Origin: Topomyia yanbarensis
Lineage: Eukaryota; Arthropoda; Insecta; Diptera; Culicidae
Direction of reading: 5' to 3'
DNA: 64,000 nucleotides
Assembly: GCF_030247195.1 (NCBI RefSeq)
Contig: NC_080671.1
Coordinates: 200,984,897-201,048,896, forward strand
Shown here: positions 46,665 to 57,891 of the stretch, piece by piece
Layout: each line of letters begins with the position of its first letter
Numbering within the stretch: position 1 is the first letter of the stretch
The notes under the pieces: model-generated
Database searches by the model: none
The model's input: only the letters and a program-made list of their open reading frames with translations
What the model was told of the DNA's origin: nothing
Made by a program: the position numbers and the translations under genes

Positions 46665-47084
46665 GTGTACACTGTGATGCTTATTCCACTATGCTATGCT
46701 ATGCTAACTTTTGCTTTGTGGCCATTGGTGTTGTTAATAATAGTACTATTGAAGCAGGTAATATGTCGTCCTGGAGAAAATGTCATTGCTTTAAAGTACT
46801 ATTTATGGCACAGCATACGAATTGCTATTGATTTTTTTTTGCTGGAGCACACTTCATCAGCTCCGTCATCGGGTTGGTGTCACTTTCCGTTAGCAGATAT
46901 CCGATTTTTCCAATGTGATAAGTTTGGTAGAAATAGATTCATTACTCTATTTGAAATAGATGTATACCTATTTATATTTCGTCGATTTTATGGGTTTGAA
47001 CAAGAGCAACGAGCCGAACCACAAAACAATATTTTGCAATTTATAATATTTTTGCTCCTGCACATTTTTGGATCTTCAATATAG
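46665..47084 (+). CDS. Hypothetical 139-codon frame, probably not a gene
   Basis: One of the longest stop-free frames that is not explained by a repeat. The start has a hydrophobic stretch (residues 3-31, LIPLCYAML to IVLLKQVI) and the end another (ILQFIIFLLLHIFG), which could be membrane segments but is also what AT-rich noncoding DNA tends to encode. No domain recognised. No promoter, splice sites or poly(A) signal define a transcript. A frame of this length is expected about once by chance in 64 kb of such composition. A 20-base word (TTTGCTTTGTGGCCATTGGT) in it repeats 260 bp upstream. Confidence 0.15.
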   Translation: MYTVMLIPLCYAMLTFALWPLVLLIIVLLKQVICRPGENVIALKYYLWHSIRIAIDFFLLEHTSSAPSSGWCHFPLADIRFFQCDKFGRNRFITLFEIDVYLFIFRRFYGFEQEQRAEPQNNILQFIIFLLLHIFGSSI

Positions 47085-47575
47085 CTGTAAAATTAAATTA
47101 TTCCACAAATACACCTGACTTCAACGATTTTTTGTCGTAATTTACCAAGTTGTTTGAAAATAAGTCTCGTTACCAATCAAATTCGATTTTTCCTCGTTCC
47201 ATTATGTTTTACAAATATTTAACGTGAATAAAATTGGTTTTTGGTGCTCAAATGATGAATATTGATTTTAACTTAATGTTTAATCAATTTTTCTATCAAC
47301 CAGTTCCACGCGTATGAAGCATATCGCATCACCAGACATGACCTACCTAATTGTATCATAATAACTTGTTTGAACATATTCGAACTAGTTGTTGTACTTT
47401 ATCCCTTGAAACCCATGTTGTTTATAAACAACAACGTTCCGCCAATGATTTGTTTACAAAAGCTAGTAAGACTTATAACGGCTATGCCTTTTATTGAAAA
47501 CTCATATATTTTATTCTTATATACCAACAATCGATTAGCGATTGAAGTAGATCGGCGATGAAAGCTGTTTTAGTA
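47085..47575. other. No gene seen
   Basis: AT-rich sequence with one 63-codon frame and no motif. Confidence 0.4.
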
Positions 47576-47579
47576 ATAT

Positions 47580-48170
47580 CTCGACTAACGGACAGAAGAT
47601 CGATGAGCTTGCAGATATCAGGGTAGGCTTGGAGAATTAGTCGGTCCTTCCAGCTGCTTCTTCAAGTGTAGTACGAACCAAAGCACAATATAGTGTATTT
47701 AAGCAGTGTACATCAACGAATTCCCTTGCAATACTGTACATAAATCCTAAAAGTTTAGATGTTTTGAAAATGGTGAATTCTATAGGTATGTTTTTTAAAA
47801 TTCAGTTTGAATCTAGCAGAACTCCCAAGTCCTTCATGAACGATTCTCGCTGTCTGCGAAATATTATATTCGAAACTGATTAGTGAATGTTTGCGGATGA
47901 AACAAATAACTGAGCATTTAGAACCATTTAGTTGTGTCCTGTTGATATGATACCACGTAAAGTAAGAATATGAAAGGACCGGGATGACTGCCCTGGTGAA
48001 CCTGAGAGCAGGCAGTAAATGGAGAGGTCGTGCAATCTACAATTTTAGATAGAAAATCGGTGTATGTGATATCTACTTGTAGTGCTGCTTGCAAGGAACG
48101 GATAATGAAAGATGAGTAGGGTATTACTTTATTGGAATTCGATCGCTTAGGCATGAAACCATGTTGGGTC
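47580..48170 (-). pseudogene. Jockey-like reverse transcriptase relic
   Basis: On the minus strand: LQVDITYTDFLSKIVD (motif A, the second aspartate context altered), HQGSHPGPFIFLLY (motif B remnant), then across further frames CSVICFIRKH, ESFMKDLGVLLDSN (thumb), KTSKLLGFMYSIAREFVDVH and CLNTLYCALVRTTLE. The order matches 19090-19770 of the Jockey element, but the YADD box is lost and at least three frame changes occur. QGSHPGPFIFLLY is closer to the scrap at 26985-27215 than to the 15.6 kb element, suggesting the same second family. Confidence 0.75.
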
Positions 48171-48519
48171 TAGGACATGTAATTGGAACAGTTAGTTATG
48201 TAATCAGAACAGTTGGGTGGATACTGCACATAAAGAAGCTATCTCACGGTATAACTTTGTTATGCAAATTTATTGAAAATAATTAAATTCTTCGACTGCC
48301 ATATTGTAAATATTCTAGAAGAATTCTAATGAGTTTTTAAAATTTCGCACAATTCATCACATAATTGCCCAGGTAACAACAGGAGAGTTTCACAAAATTA
48401 TTATTAACAATATTTTTATAATAGCAATATAATGCTTGCTGATTTTCATAGTGAAAACTGGATTTGTGGCTTCAAAATGCTACGATGAATTCAAAAATCA
48501 AGAAAAAAAATATAAACTT

Positions 48520-48740
48520 CCGCCATTACCTTAAAGATAGGAAAAAAAAACTGTGCACACTTTTAAAACGATTGGTCCAGCAGATTTTAAATTTTAATGT
48601 ACACTGCAAAACAAGTTTTCGTCGATGCTCCTCTGGAGATTCACTTTCATTCGATAAATTTTCAGTATTTTGCCATGAACATTTGAGAAGATATTGGAAT
48701 ATGAAAATTGAATGAATATACTAGCACTCTCTGTATCGAT
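48520..48740 (+). repeat. Dispersed repeat, family H, copy 2
   Basis: CGATTGGTCCAGCAGATTTT, then AATGTACACTGCA and CACTTTCATTCGATAAATTT line up with 50155-50260. Followed at 48795 by CCTTAACCCTCCGGCACTCG-type sequence, which may be part of the same element. Confidence 0.5.
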
Positions 48741-48959
48741 ATAACAATTTTTGTTGAAAAATGTGCCTTTTTTGTCCAACCATACGCATTCCTTAACCCT
48801 CCGGCACTCGCGCGAATGGCTCCCCGAATGAGTGGTGCTGAAAAAAGTTTCGCTAGATTTTCTGAAGGTGTTTGTATAAAATTTGATTTCTTAGTAACAC
48901 TTTGAAACCGAAAACCTGCTTTTCGCAAAAATAATTAGTTAACATGTTGCGTTGCGTTG

Positions 48960-50055
48960 TGACGATGATTTTGGCGGATTGCACACTGACTTCATCATGT
49001 TTGACTGCTTATTGTCTAATAAGAGTTGCTTAGGAAATGGTAAGTAGGAATTCATACCAATCCGACCCACATTAAAACCTCAACAGCATGATAGCCATCA
49101 TTGCCGTCTGCCCCCATCTTCATCGTTCACGGGGAAAGATAAAGGATAAGGTCGACAGGAAGTGGTGATGCTCCACCTACTTAATGGAAGGATGACGATT
49201 CATCAGACTCTTCCATAGGTGTCGCGGAGTTGGTAGTTTGGAAGGGTATCAGGTCTAGGATTCGCTCCAAGCAAGCGATGCGATCTATAAACCATACTTT
49301 ATTAGGTAGTTGTTTATTTAGTCTTCGAGTGCACGATGACTCGAAAAAGAAAAGATCTTGTTTAGTTTTTAGTTCTTTTAAAACTCTGGACAGCCGGCTA
49401 CCGAGAGTATCCTATGTTTCCTAAACAAAAGCAATTTGAACTCCACACAGCCGACCGTAGGAGTATTGCCTAGGTAAGCTAATCTTATCTGCGTAATGGG
49501 CCGGATCACTATTTATTGAAACAGTATTTAGACGGAATTTGTTACCTCTTCTCTACGATATATTTATTGGCTTGAAAACTGCCGAGTGATAACACATTAT
49601 ACAGGTAAAGATAGCGCGAGATGTTATAAATCATGGAAAATATTTCTAATTTTCCATATCGGATTGTTTTTGGAATACAAGTATACGAGCGATAATAACG
49701 AACACTGAAGGGAAATATATAGAGGATTGTTAACCTGATGCACGGGCTTGATAGCAGTAACGGAGCTTGAAATTAGGTTCATAAAGACAGACGCGGCGAA
49801 TTTTCAATACGTAACGACCCGTGATCATCGATACTAGTCAGATTAGTTGTACTGGGGCTAATTTCCGATCATTTTTACGGCAATGTTTTCTCGACTAGAT
49901 CTGTTCGCACCCTCTCATTCTGCTACTATAGGCAGAAGGCTGATAGCACCCAGTCGGTGCCGGTCTAAGGACCAAATGTTATCAATAGACTTAGATTCGC
50001 GTGGAGGCATGAGATAGGAAACTTGTGAGAATTTTGTTATCCCACCATTTGACGA
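48960..50055. other. No gene seen
   Basis: Anonymous sequence; frames up to 64 codons without domains. Confidence 0.4.
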
Positions 50056-50059
50056 CCAC

Positions 50060-50330
50060 AAAAATAATTAGTTAACATGTTATTGTAAAAGTAAAAGAAA
50101 TAATAATTTTTAAAAACGCTCTTGTAAATGTGATGAAGAACTACGCAAAATTTCAAAGCGATTGGTTCAGGAGATTTTGAATTACGGTGTACACCACACT
50201 TTTTTGCAGATTTACTGTCATTCACCCAATTTGCAATATTTTGCAATGAAAACTTAGAACAATATTGGTTAAATGTTGAATTATTGAATTAAAATTAACA
50301 GAATAGACTAACACATTCCGCATCGCAAAA
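50060..50330 (+). repeat. Dispersed repeat, family H, copy 3
   Basis: AAAAATAATTAGTTAACATG at its start recurs at about 48928, and CGATTGGTTCAGGAGATTTT with GGTGTACACC recurs in copies 1 and 2. Noncoding. Confidence 0.5.
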
Positions 50331-51045
50331 AAAAATCGGAAAAGATATTACTTAAGCACAAAAGCAGATGTTTGCCTGCCGATTCGCAGTGCAAACGATT
50401 TGTTTGACTCTCAGTTTAAACGCCGAAACGGCACAATACTAACGCAGTTGGATAAGTTCATTGGTTCTTTTAATGTAATTTGAGGTAGTTTAAATTAGCG
50501 TGTTTCTTTGTCACATGAGAACTTTGTCACAAAAAGCCACTTTGCATACTTTGTTTTCCAAAAATGATCTAGACTGTCGTTTGAAAAGGGTCAAACTTTT
50601 TTTTACCATTTTTTCTCAAATGGCTATAGTCTAAAAATGTCAAATCCTACAAAAAAAATGTTGTAGGAGTGATTTTCACAAAATTAGTCAAATTTTTGAA
50701 TAAAAATATTGGAAAAATTCTTCATTGACTCCGACACTGAAAAAAAACGATTTTAAAATTTTTAAGTCGATTAACAAAAAATTTTTTTGATTTGGATGAA
50801 ATTTTGTTGCAACATAATTCCCCACTTACCGTCAAAAATTCAAATTGGGTACTTTTAAGGAAAAAAAGTTATTTGAAAAAACTTTTCCTTGTTCAAACTG
50901 ATTTTTTTTTCAGTGTGTTTTTATCGTAAACTAAACCAATGAAAGTCATAATCATCTCAGAATCCATTTTCCCAGCTGCTAGTTGCCTGATACATGAAAA
51001 AAGTATCAGTAACGAATTTGGTATATATTCATAACAAACTTGTAT

Positions 51046-51128
51046 GAAGACTGGAAGATTAAAAGATCGGAAGGTTGGAAGACTAAATTACTGGAAGACT
51101 GGAAGACAAGAAGACTTGAAGACTGCAG
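51046..51128. repeat. GAAGACTGGAA-type simple repeat
   Basis: Degenerate iterations of GAAGACTGGAAGA form the first 28 or so codons of the open frame and have replaced the original 5' coding sequence. Confidence 0.85.
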
Positions 51129-51129
51129 T

Positions 51130-51657
51130 TCATTTGTTCCTCTCAAAACTGATAAATTTAATGAAACAATTGACAAACTTTTCTATAATTTATTTTATGG
51201 CTGATGGAGCAGCAGCACAATTCAAAAACAAGAAAAACTTTGCAAGCTTGTGTAGATTCCAGTCAAAGTATGAATTAAGCGCAGAATGGCATTTTGTTGC
51301 AGCATCCCATGGAAAAGGACCCTGTGATGCTATTGGTGGCACACTCAAGCGAATGGCAAAAAGAGCCAGTCTTGCTCGATACTATGGAAATACCATAACA
51401 AGTCCCCGAGAGTTATATAACTGGGCAGTTGAACAAACTGATAAAATATCACAAAATTAATTTTCTGCTACATATTCACTGAACAGTACAACAAAATATC
51501 AGAAGAACTCTAATAGCTGTATAATAACGCCAAAACAATATCTGGAACTCAAAAATTCCACAGTTTTGTGCCTATTCCTGGGGGCAAAGTAGAGACGAAA
51601 AGGTATTCTAATTCAGATGAACCAAAAATATTTTCCTCGTATAGAAATAATACAAAA
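51130..51657 (+). pseudogene. Transposase-like ORF relic with SHGKGPCDAIGG motif
   Basis: The frame open from 51044 to 51460 encodes, after the simple-repeat part, MADGAAAQFKNKKNF (residues 52-66) and EWHFVAASHGKGPCDAIGGT (81-100), then KRMAKRASLARYY and SPRELYNWAVE. I recall the combination D-G-A/S-x-Q-F/Y-K-N, then H-G-K-G-P-C-D-x-I/V-G-G, from uncharacterised, multicopy proteins of insects and other invertebrates that look transposon-borne; the aspartates could be catalytic, but that is inference. After TAA (51458-51460) the shifted frame carries on with YIFTEQYNKISEEL, two stops near 51511, and ISGTQKFHSFVPIPGGKVET to a stop at 51658. 5'-truncated and frameshifted, hence inactive. Confidence 0.6.
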
Positions 51658-53117
51658 TAGCATGCATGAAGATAGTTTTAAGACAAATGTAATATATAAA
51701 AATAAATAAATAATTATGTTAAATTCAATACATAATATTGTGGTGGTTATTTCTTTCCCTGATTCTTCTTCAGCACTAAACAAGAAAATAAAAAAGTAAT
51801 AATGGAATATTTGTTTAACGACATAAACTTTTCAATGGGATTCTTGATTAAGGGGTTAAATACCTTTTAGTGATAAAAATGTCAAGAAAGTTTGAATTTA
51901 CGTAAAGGAATAAAGCAATGATTATATTACATCAAACTTATAATATTTTGGTAGTACATTTTCAGTAAAATAAACAAGGAAAAGTTCATAAACATAAGTT
52001 GATAATTGGCGGAGTTATGGCTTTTTCCCCAAAACCCTTTTTTATTTAAGAGGTTTGCGGTGATCACGGAGACCAATAGATCATCTAAAATCCCAAATCT
52101 CAAAAAATTCCATTAGTATATGAGTATTCCTCGTACCTTAACGATTAGTTGAATAAATAATAATTTTTTCCTGCATTCGAGCACGTTTTTAGTAAAAATC
52201 GCTGTTTTAAGCCTAAAAATTGTATTTAAAAATTCTTATCCATGAAACAAAAAATTATGAATAAAATAGAAATCGTTAAAGTACGAGAAAAATTAATTAT
52301 GATCAATTGAAAAAAAAAATTAAGAAAATTGATTGAGTAATTTTTCGGCAATCGTGATCACGGAAAACCATTTTTAGTAAAACGACATTTCGAGATAATC
52401 GAGTTTAAAATTTCAAATTACCACTGCTCTTGGTAGACGAAGCGCGCTTGGAAGCGCTGTAAGTTTCGATCTATTTCTCGTATCTTTATAAAAATTTGGG
52501 AAAACATTCTCAAGGAGTTGTACTTTCTAATAAAGTAATAAAAAAAATCGATCTCATGAAAAATGAAAAAGTAGTTAACCCCTTAATAAAAATATGCTTT
52601 ATTGCTAAATTAGACAATATTTTCTCACAAACTGAGATTTATTGAATTCTGATATGATTATGACTTTCATTGGTTTAGTTTTCGATAAAATACACTGAAA
52701 AAAAAATTCAGTTTGGACAAGGAAAAGTTTTTTTCAAATACCTTTTTTTCCTTAAAAGTGCCCAACTTGAATTTTTGGCGGTAAGTAGGGAACATAACTA
52801 TCTATCTTGGAACAAAATTTCATCCAAATCAAAAATGGTTTTTTTGCAAATCGACTTTTAATTTTTAAAATCGGTTTTTTTCAGTGTAGGAGTGAATGAA
52901 GAATTTTTTCAATATTTTTATTCCAAAATTTGACAAATTTTGTGAAAACCACTCTTACAACCGTTTTTTGTAGGATTTGTCATTTTTAGACTATAGCCAT
53001 TTGAAAACAATTGGTAAAAAAGTATGGCCCTTTTCAAAAGACAGTCTAGATCATTTTTTGGAAAAACAAAATATGGAAAGTGGCTTTTTGTGATAAAGTC
53101 TTCATGTACAGAAAGTT

Positions 53118-54869
53118 TCATTGGAATCTGAGAGGGTGCTGCCAACTCTGAATATGATTTGGGCCGAAATTCGTCATAAGATACTATTGACTAGTTTGAA
53201 CTTTACTCAAAATTAGGTAAACTCGTTTTAAATATGAAATATAATAAAATAAATATTTAAATAAACTCAATTTTAGGTAGTTTTTCGTATGCGTGTATAA
53301 GAGACCTCTCCACATTTTTAAAAAATTTGAAAATTCACATTAGTCACCCAAAATTCTTGTTCAAGGGGTAAACTCGGAAGCTTTCGCCTAAAATGACTTA
53401 AATTGCACATGATCCAATCAAAAATCATGTTTTTGTATAATTTTCGCACCAGGCAAGACAAAAAACTATCTTCTTTCGTCAAAAGTTGCATCAAATTGAA
53501 CAGGTCTACTCTTTTCTGAGAAAACAATAATAAAAATACTACACTAAAAACTGTTTTAAGGGCATGGCCACCATAGGTAACGTTATGAAAATCATTTTGA
53601 AGCGAGAAAGGTTTGAGATTCGAAGTTAATTAGGATTGATTGCCCTAGAACATTGCTGGAGATGGTATCATTCTATCTTTTCTAGCACTCGAAATCATTT
53701 TTGGACCATGTTACAACCATTTTTACTACAACACTACCAAATCAAAAATAGTGTATCACTAGCTAACAAAAAAGACTTATCATAGAAATGAAACACATTA
53801 ATAGATAACCATCGCATAGAATCAACCTCTCTCGGCTCAAACGAAAATCCATGCGAAAATTGACGTTTTGTGACGTGCAGTTAATTATTGGCTTTGTGCC
53901 GTCACTCTATTGTCTTCCGAATGTAACATCGGCTGCCGCATTTGGAAAGTTGGACTAATCTTTGCAATTCCCAATCAAGTCGAAGTGCGATATCCGGCCA
54001 AAGGAGCAAAAGCAAAGGAATGAAAAATGATTCGAAAATTGTCAGAAATAATGACACGTTTCTACCGCTCGTGTTCCGTTGTCAATTTGTCTTTGATTTC
54101 TCTTTCGTTGATTCGTACCCTTGTACAAGTGATGTAGCTGATGGTTCTTTCCTAGTCGAAGGTACAAGGAATCCTGAGCCCGTTATCTACTGCTTGTCTC
54201 GCAGATAGAAGAACAGACGATGTAATTTTATCAATTATTATTTCGCTTCACTGCCTGAAAATAAAGAACATCTGACGAGGAATTCAAAACGTATAACAAA
54301 AAAACGCAGCCAAAAGGCTCACGCGCAATCAGTTCTACCGTTGATCAAGCTTTGCTTTTCAGACGGAACGAAGTGACAATGGACAGGCGAGGTCGGTGTG
54401 TTTGCGTGACAGGGCAAAACAGTTGAAGATGGAGTCAACTTCCATAGCTCCACTCTTCACAATATTCTTTCGTAACTGTCTGTTGATTGCAAACCAAATT
54501 TCCAAGTGTTGTTCGCTTCTACTAGGGAACAGAAGAATCCTTGAACTAGTTGTTTGTACACTGCGAGCATTTAGTACAAAAATAATCCTTACACGATTCG
54601 TTTCTGCTTTTCCGAGGCTTCATTAGGAATTTCATTTTACTTTAGGGCTCCCCAAAGTACATACAGCAGAGATTGTACCGAATTTTGTAATGACAGGACA
54701 AGTATTTGATTTCACGTTCCTCTGGTAAAATTATAGCGGTAAGTTTGACGCTAGTTGGTACCGCCGCACGGTACTATCTATGATTTTAGGCCTGAGTTTA
54801 GACCGGTCTAAGACATTAGTACCTGTCATCGCAGAAATGACTGCATCCTGAAACCAAATTATACCAAAG
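53118..54869. other. No gene assigned
   Basis: 53940-54640 is GC-richer and holds frames of 88 (53942-54208) and 76 codons (54396-54626) without recognised domains. Exon content cannot be excluded. Confidence 0.35.
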
Positions 54870-57600
54870 TATAAAGGGGCGCCATATTCCTCTTGCATAC
54901 ATCTCAATAATTTGAGTCAACTTTTCGACCTTAATGTGCAATATTATGGCCCATGTTGCACACAAACCATATGGCGGCAAGTAAGCAAGTTTTATCCCGC
55001 ACGAAAAACCGATATAATCGAGTCTTAAATGTCATTTTTTGATATTCTTTATCGTCCTATCCGTAAGGTGCTGCACGCTCATTTCAAAACGCCATGTCGA
55101 TGAGTTATATTGCAGGTTAGCAGAAGTCGATTCATTTTGAAACAAACCGTAGAACGAAATTTTATAATTGAATGCAGAGTTGCATTAAATAAAAATTGTT
55201 TTCGTTTGTTAGTTTACTTATGGCTATCAAAATGAGTGAAGCTGTTTAATTTACCCACAATTTTTTAGTTAGTTTAACAAGAGGAAAAGATAAGAATATA
55301 TAATCACAATGTGTATTCTTTTCTATTTATGTCTTCTCACAAAGAACACAATAAACAAGTGGAAGTTTTCTTATATTCTTCTGCTTTCGAAAGAATCTAA
55401 ACTAAGATTAAATAAAAGATTTTAAATAAAGCCATGCCATACAACCTAAGTAATTCTGTAACGGCAAACAATCTGCTACAAATATTCTCATTTTGATCGT
55501 TATTTGAATGATATAGAAGCTTGCTTATATTGTTTTACTATTTATAATTTTCCATCAGATCTTGGACGATTAGCATTTCCACTGTAGAACAAATTATCGT
55601 TTAATTCTTAGTGATAGAACATATATGCACAGGGTATGAGTTGTGAAAGTTGTGACTGGACAGATGACTTGGCAAAATGACGCAAAAAGTTGAATACGGA
55701 AAAATCGCATAAATCGTGTCGGAACTTAAGGGGGGTTGTGTAAGGTATTATCGGAAAAAAGAAGATTCACTGTCTGCATCCAGTATCAGGTTCAATTTGT
55801 AAAGTTATAATTGTCAATCCATTATCAGACAGATCGCAAATTATAGAAAGTAATTAATTGTAATTTATTATTTTGTAACCGGGATTTGACGCTTTCTCAA
55901 TTTTTGCATGAGATCAGCAAAATTTCGTTGAACTTAAAGTTTTGGTAATCCATGATGTTGAAAGCTCAGCAATTTCGATTTAACTTATTTGACAGATTTA
56001 CTTCGCTGAAAATCAGCTTTTGAAATTGTCAAATTCTCAGTTCAATTACTGGATTTTTGGTATTTCAGGCTTGATTAGGTAATCGTGCTGATTAAAAGAT
56101 GTAAGCTTCCACTCTTTTTCTTGAAGCATTTGTTTTAATTTGAAACAGTCAGATTTGGCTGAACTGTCTAACTACAAAGTATAATGTTAGAGAATCTCTC
56201 TCAGTCCTTGGAGTGGCCAGCGCCCAACAATACAACTCTATAACGTTCTCGATAGTATGCACCCTTATTAGCAAAATAACGGTTAGCCAATTATGGATCT
56301 TAAATAATAAACAGTTACTGTTTAAGCGGTTGCACCACTGTAGAATTTTAAAGCAATCGATTTACTATTTATTAGTCTAAAATTTACTTTAGGATGTTAA
56401 AAATGATATCCCAAAACATGGAAAACGAAAACAATACATAAATGTACAAATTTTCAATTCTGCCGCAACGCCTCTTATGTATATCCCATGTGTACTGAAA
56501 ACTTCAACCGCGATACCACTTGTTTTGAGCTGGACGGAAATGTAACTCGAACAAATGATTTTTGATCGCTTTGAACTTTTCACAGTATATTCAAAATTGA
56601 TTTCTCCAGCGACATACGCAGGATTTGTTTTTTTTATTGCTTACCTTTTTATTAATTAACGATATTGTGTAGATTTTTATGACATTTTTGACGTTTTTTC
56701 ACTCAAAAGTGCGCCATTTCGCGTAAAATCAAAATATCGAAAAATCCTACGTACGTCGCTATTGACATAAGGAATCAGAAAAACTTTAGTTTTTGGCGCT
56801 AGGTCAAAAAAATCGGGAGATAGATTTCCGGCCGTGGACCCCTTCTAAAAACGCGCATGAGATGAAAATGCTGCACAACCGCCAACTTGTGAAGAAATAT
56901 CTCGAACAAATTATTTTGTTTGATTCAATACTAATGTTATAAATCCCATTCAACAAGATGTCGATTCACCTTTTTATTGAGCCATGAAAAATTCTCGAAA
57001 TAGGCTTATTTTTCGTGCTCTACAGTGGTGTAACCCCTTAAGCTAAATCGAGGATTTCAAAATTGTATTTAAAACATCAGACTATTAAATGGCATAAACA
57101 GTGAATTTTAAATTAACTTCATTATATAGCTTTTACAATGCCGTGTATTGCCCATCAGAACGCAGCAATGAAAATGGCAGCATCATGTTGTCATACTTCT
57201 CTTGCGCACATTTCGTTATTTTCCATCCCATCTTCGGCTTTATTCTGAATAAATATGGCTCTCTCTGCTCGCAATAAAAATGGCAATAAATAAGCCAGTT
57301 TTATCAGGTAGGAAAGACAAGCACTGTCGAATTATATCTACCCGTATTTTAAAATTCCTCGTTCTTTACTTCTCTCTACATGCTTGATTCCAATTGCACA
57401 TCAAATGGTTACAGTAGAGCACGTTTGAATAAATTGAATCGATTCGAATCGCAATTCAGATCAAAATTGTTTTTGCGAATTAAAAAAATGCAATAAGAAT
57501 TGTTTTGGTTCTTTTCTTTTTGCTTATCGCTTTGAAAATAAGTGGGACCATTTAATTCGTTTATATAAATCAATAACATATTTTCACGAATAATTGCCCA
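54870..57600. other. No gene seen; weak direct similarity between 54870-55220 and 57160-57520
   Basis: The two stretches share, in order, GCCATATT/GTTGTCATAC-type words, GGCAAGTAAGCAAGTTTTATC versus GGCAATAAATAAGCCAGTTT, and AAAAATTGTTTTCG versus CAAAATTGTTTTTGCG. If real it is an old duplication. No gene. Confidence 0.25.
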
Positions 57601-57625
57601 TATATCTATCGTATCTCACATCAAA

Positions 57626-57891
57626 GAAAGTAAATAACGGAAGAAAATTTTTTTTAGGGGATAGATTCAAATAAATGATAATTGGATATAGATCGTAAAA
57701 TGCAATATTTTTTTTATGGTTAACAAATTGAAACTGAATGTTAACAGCTTAGAAATTAGAAAGTAAATAACGGAAGAAATTTTTTTTTAGGGGATAGATT
57801 CAAATAAATGATTATTGGATATAGATCGTAAAATGCAATATTTTTTTATGGTTAACAAATTGAAACTGAATGTTAGCAGCTTAGAAATTAG
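57626..57891. repeat. Tandem duplication of a 133 bp unit
   Basis: Units begin GAAAGTAAATAACGGAAGAA at 57626 and 57759. They are almost identical, differing by a few substitutions and the length of A and T runs. Noncoding. Confidence 0.95.

Larger units (their letters stand above)
50501..53117 (+). mobile_element. 2.6 kb element with about 465 bp inverted arms around a transposase-like relic
   Basis: 50501-50968 and 52650-53117 are inverted copies with roughly 80-85% identity by eye. Shared words include CACAAAAAGCCACTTT, ATGATCTAGACTGTC, GGCTATAGTCTAAAAATG, GAAAAACTTTTCCTTG and CCAATGAAAGTCATAATCAT. The space between holds the ORF at 51130-51657 and then noncoding AT-rich DNA. No target duplication could be fixed at the outer edges. 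Long arms enclosing one decayed ORF suggest a DNA transposon of a long-TIR type; superfamily unknown to me. Confidence 0.8.

Noticed and set aside
54870..57520. Old segmental duplication between 54.9 kb and 57.2 kb
   Set aside because: Shared words are short and AT-rich; by eye the alignment does not rise clearly above background. A local alignment score would decide.
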